From NCBI GenBank assembly GCA_029263395.1, contig JAJCXO010000234.1, positions 60,326 to 124,325 of the forward strand: DNA of 64,000 nt, read 5' to 3'. The notes beneath the pieces were generated by a model. It did not search any database and had not been told where the DNA came from. It worked only from the letters and a program-made list of their open reading frames with translations. The number at the start of each line of letters is the position of its first letter. The stretch's first letter is position 1. The stretch comes from Acidobacteriota bacterium (lineage in GTDB: Bacteria > Acidobacteriota > Thermoanaerobaculia > Multivoradales > J023). Below are positions 61,166 to 64,000 of the stretch, piece after piece. A program made the position numbers and the translations under genes.

Positions 61166-62629
61166 ATGATAGCCAGAGACCGGATGGCACGAGTCAGGAT
61201 GACCGACCCACGGAGGCCAGAACACAACTCGAGCCCGAATGTCTCACCAGCTCGGTCCCTTCTTGGACTGGCCAGCGGCGGCCTGTTGATGGCCAGCAGC
61301 TGCGTCGTCGCCTCGGTCCCTGTTTATGCCGAGACACCGAGTGTCGATCAAGGACGTTTTATCCCAGGGCCCGGTTCCGTGCTCTCCGAACGCGATCGTG
61401 TCGAGCCAATCAACCGCAATCTGCGGGATCGGCTCGACCATCTTTTGCCCAAACTGATGCGTGAGACGGGCATCGACATGTGGTTGGTCATCAACCGTGA
61501 GTATGCCGAGGACCCGGTCTACCTGACGCTGGTACCGGAACCAGTGTTTGCTGCCCGCCGCACGACCATGTTGGTATTTCACGATCCCGGTAACGGTGAA
61601 GAGATCCAACGCTTGACGGTCAGCCGCTACGGTGTCGGTGATCTTTACACGTCGGTGTGGGAAGGCGGAGACCTGGACGAACAGTGGGCACGCTTGGCAG
61701 AGATCATCACCGAGCGTGCGCCGCAACGCATCGGCATCAATGTCAGTCGGCACTGGCCGGTCGCTGACGGGTTGACCGCAAGCCTCCGAGATCGCCTGCT
61801 CGAAGCCCTCGGACCGAAACTCGAGGCACGGGTCGAAAGCGCTGAAGACTTGGTCATTCGCTGGATCGAGACTCGTACCGTCGGCGAGCTCGAGACCTAC
61901 CCACATATCGTTGCGCTGGCGCGCGGTGTGATCTCGGAAGCGTTCTCGGATCAGGTTGTGACACCAGGAATCACCACCACTCAAGAGGTGGAATGGTATA
62001 TCCGTGAACGCTTCACAGATCTCGACTTACCGATCTGGTTCATGCCTCACGTCAATGCTCAACGCCGCGGCGACAGCTGCACCAGCGACGCCCCGTTCTG
62101 CGGCGAACATCGAGTTATCCAACGCGGCGACGTACTCCACACCGACGTCGGTATTTGTTATCTGAGACTGTGTACCGACACCCAGGAAATGGGTTACGTC
62201 ATGAAGCTCGGCGAATCAGAGGTACCCGCCGATCTTGTCGCTGCACTCGCGACCGGCAACCGCTGGCAAGATCTGTTGACCGCCGAGTTCGAGACCGGAC
62301 GCACCGGTAATCAAATTCTCGCCGCCACCCGAGTTGCTGCCGAAACAGAAGGCATCCACGCTAGCATCTACACTCACCCCCTCGGCTTCTTTGGCCACGC
62401 TCCTGGCCCGACGATCGGGATGTGGGACAACCAGGGGCCCACCGCGATCCGCGGTGACTGGCAACTCCATCCCGACACCGCCTACGCGATCGAGGGTAAT
62501 GTCAAAGTAAAAGTCAAAGCCTGGGATGACCAGTGGGTGCAAATCAAGCTCGAACAGAGTGCCGTGTTCGACGGCGAACGCGTCCTCTACCTAGCCGGTC
62601 GCCAGAGTCGTTGGCACATCGTACGGTGA
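61166..62629 (+). CDS. M24 family metallopeptidase (Xaa-Pro aminopeptidase-like), exported
   Basis: ATG 61166 follows GAAAGGAACAG. A hydrophobic segment at about residues 31-55 ending in VYAETP suggests export despite the long N-terminus. The N-terminal creatinase-like domain (about 85-220: LMRETGIDMWLVINREY) is followed by the pita-bread catalytic domain. Metal ligands can be seen in VLHTDVGICYLRLCTD (two Asp), HPLGFFGHAPGPTIG (His), YAIEGNV (Glu) and IKLEQSAVF (Glu), so both metal sites look complete. It should remove N-terminal residues before proline or cleave related bonds in the periplasm. It converges on the M16-like gene. Confidence 0.85.
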   Translation: MIARDRMARVRMTDPRRPEHNSSPNVSPARSLLGLASGGLLMASSCVVASVPVYAETPSVDQGRFIPGPGSVLSERDRVEPINRNLRDRLDHLLPKLMRETGIDMWLVINREYAEDPVYLTLVPEPVFAARRTTMLVFHDPGNGEEIQRLTVSRYGVGDLYTSVWEGGDLDEQWARLAEIITERAPQRIGINVSRHWPVADGLTASLRDRLLEALGPKLEARVESAEDLVIRWIETRTVGELETYPHIVALARGVISEAFSDQVVTPGITTTQEVEWYIRERFTDLDLPIWFMPHVNAQRRGDSCTSDAPFCGEHRVIQRGDVLHTDVGICYLRLCTDTQEMGYVMKLGESEVPADLVAALATGNRWQDLLTAEFETGRTGNQILAATRVAAETEGIHASIYTHPLGFFGHAPGPTIGMWDNQGPTAIRGDWQLHPDTAYAIEGNVKVKVKAWDDQWVQIKLEQSAVFDGERVLYLAGRQSRWHIVR

Positions 62630-62688
62630 GTCGTGGAGCGTCTAGGCCACAAGTCGATAGGCTACGTTCGAAGAGAACCCCACCGGCT

Positions 62689-64000
62689 CTAGGGTTGATG
62701 GACCAAAACGGGTCCGAAGGACTCTAGCTGTGGCCTAAGATCTTTTGCCGGACCCACCGCGATAATCGCCAGATGATCAGGGTCGAGGTGCCGACGAGCC
62801 GCGGCCAAGATCTCGTCCCGAGTGATGTCAGCAAGCATCGCCGGGTAGTGATCGTAGTAGTCCATCGGAAGATCGAAAATGGCGATCGCTTCGAGGCGCT
62901 TGGCGATGTCGCTGATGGTCTGCAGAGTGTAGGGGAAAACACCCACCAGGTAGTCTTGGGTTTCCTCGAGCTCCTGCAAGCTCACCGGTTCTTCCCGAAT
63001 CCGCCGCATCTCGTACAACAGCTGCTTGGTCGCGGCACCCGCTACGTCGGTGCCGACCGCCGCCCGGACGCTGAAAGGCCCGGGGCCGCGACGGCGAGTG
63101 AACGCACTTTGAGCGCCGTAGGTATAGCCGTGTTCCTCGCGTAGATTGAGGTTGATTCGACTCGTGAACTTGCCACCAAAAATTGTGTTGAGCAACGTGG
63201 TTTGCGGATAGTCGGGGTGGCTCCTCGGAACCCCAGAGTGCCCCAACAGAAGCTGGGTCTGAGCCGATTCAGGCCGATCAACAATGTGAACTTCGGTTCG
63301 CGCTAGCGGCGGTGGCTCGATTACCGGCTCACTGGGCCGGGGTGCGGCTTCCCAATCGCCCAACTGGTGCTCTACTTGGGCGAGTAAGTCGTCGGGATCG
63401 AGGTCTCCCACTGCGATCAAGGTTGCGCCATCCGGCACGACATGTTGACGGTAGAAGGCCATCAAGCGATCGCGATCGACTTGCTCCAGGCTTTCGGCGG
63501 TCCCGATCAGCGGCTGGCCGTAGACTGTGCCGCCATAAACCGCCGAAGCGAAGAAACGTTCAGCCAACGACGCTGGCAATCCCTTGCGACGGAGGATCTC
63601 CGCCTGGATCCGCTGTCGCACTCGATCGAGTTCACTGACAACAAAACCGGGGGAGCGGACAACCTCGGCCAGTAGCTCGAGTCCGCGAGCTAGATGTCTC
63701 GACAACAAGCCGGCCTCGACATAGGCCATATTCCATCCCGAACCGGAGCTCAGCGAGCCTCCCAGCCCCTCGACCAGGCCAGCAAGCTCCATGGATGAGC
63801 GCTGAAGAGTGCCTTCATCGAGCAGACTACCGTGCAGGTTCGCCAGACCGGGGCAGTCGGTGGTGTCGAACTGGGCGCCTGCTGGCACCAGAATCTGAAG
63901 ATCCACCAACGGCACACGCGGTATGCTGACGGTCAGAACTCGTAGCCCGTTGTCGAGCCGGTGGTGGCGGAATGCTGGGAAGTCGAAACTGCGTAGCCCC
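62689..64000 (-). CDS. M16 peptidase-like protein without the HxxEH site (5' end outside window)
   Basis: The frame is open to the window edge (RLDNGLRVLTVS near 63940), so the start is not seen; 436 codons are visible. The fold is M16: an N-terminal domain with LVPAGAQFDTTDCPGLANLHGSLLDEGT, then YRQHVVPDGATLIAVGDLDPDDLLAQV, and a C-terminal half with TTLLNTIFGGKFTSRINLNLREEHGYTYGAQS, which holds the R/Y pair that binds the peptide. The inverted zinc motif HxxEH is replaced by NLHGSLLDE, so this is the non-catalytic type of subunit. The catalytic partner is probably encoded upstream, outside the window. Confidence 0.85.
   Translation of the reverse strand, partial: GLRSFDFPAFRHHRLDNGLRVLTVSIPRVPLVDLQILVPAGAQFDTTDCPGLANLHGSLLDEGTLQRSSMELAGLVEGLGGSLSSGSGWNMAYVEAGLLSRHLARGLELLAEVVRSPGFVVSELDRVRQRIQAEILRRKGLPASLAERFFASAVYGGTVYGQPLIGTAESLEQVDRDRLMAFYRQHVVPDGATLIAVGDLDPDDLLAQVEHQLGDWEAAPRPSEPVIEPPPLARTEVHIVDRPESAQTQLLLGHSGVPRSHPDYPQTTLLNTIFGGKFTSRINLNLREEHGYTYGAQSAFTRRRGPGPFSVRAAVGTDVAGAATKQLLYEMRRIREEPVSLQELEETQDYLVGVFPYTLQTISDIAKRLEAIAIFDLPMDYYDHYPAMLADITRDEILAAARRHLDPDHLAIIAVGPAKDLRPQLESFGPVLVHQP

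Overview
The window is high-GC bacterial chromosome with no rRNA, tRNA, phage or IS element that I can recognise. The gene families point to Acidobacteriota, perhaps a Thermoanaerobaculia- or Holophagae-like lineage. They include paired VWFA-related secreted proteins, a Ser/Thr kinase with the usual acidobacterial N-terminal helical segment, a large TonB-dependent receptor with a carboxypeptidase-regulatory domain, and an ECF sigma/anti-sigma/DUF4252 operon. This placement is inferred from family content only.

Left part (1-9468, + strand): a redox cluster. It holds the end of a multiheme cytochrome c, a cNMP-binding/4x[4Fe-4S] protein, a diheme cytochrome b-like membrane protein, a membrane-anchored decaheme cytochrome c, a double-FHA protein, an FAD-FHA-FHA-[2Fe-2S] oxidoreductase, and an SDR enzyme. 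The set looks like a chain from NAD(P)H to periplasmic hemes, with sensory domains built into its soluble parts. 9547-12009 is an ECF sigma factor operon. moaA (-) and a penicillin-binding transpeptidase (+) follow. On the - strand come a TonB-dependent receptor and a Ser/Thr kinase that ends in a TonB domain, then two fatty-acid-type dehydrogenases.

Middle (22575-40784): a - strand operon of a YqiJ-like membrane protein, a flotillin-like SPFH protein and a 1887-residue AAA ATPase, probably with a small acidic protein. After it come an 827-residue Rossmann-type protein paired with an N-formylglutamate amidohydrolase-like protein, apaH, a small Smr protein, a glycosidase-like lipoprotein, and an Rpn-type PD-(D/E)XK protein.

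40800-49300 looks like an accessory, rearranged stretch. It has a 12-unit, 42-bp tandem array, an AT-rich promoter, a winged-helix-like gene, a coiled-coil gene, broken regulator fragments on opposite strands, three secreted-protein genes, and a truncated MarR gene. An ACC deaminase gene follows.

Right part (50386-60393, - strand): a seven-gene run with mostly overlapping or closely spaced ends. In transcription order it encodes a VWFA protein, a TPR protein, a second VWA protein, a lauroyl-acyltransferase-like protein without its catalytic His, a receiver-like/coiled-coil protein, a MinD/ParA ATPase and an APH-type kinase. An RRM protein that seems to start at ATC, an M24 peptidase and a partial M16 protein close the window. 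Several small repeat families lie between genes, including a three-copy interspersed element and two arrays with the same 42-bp period.
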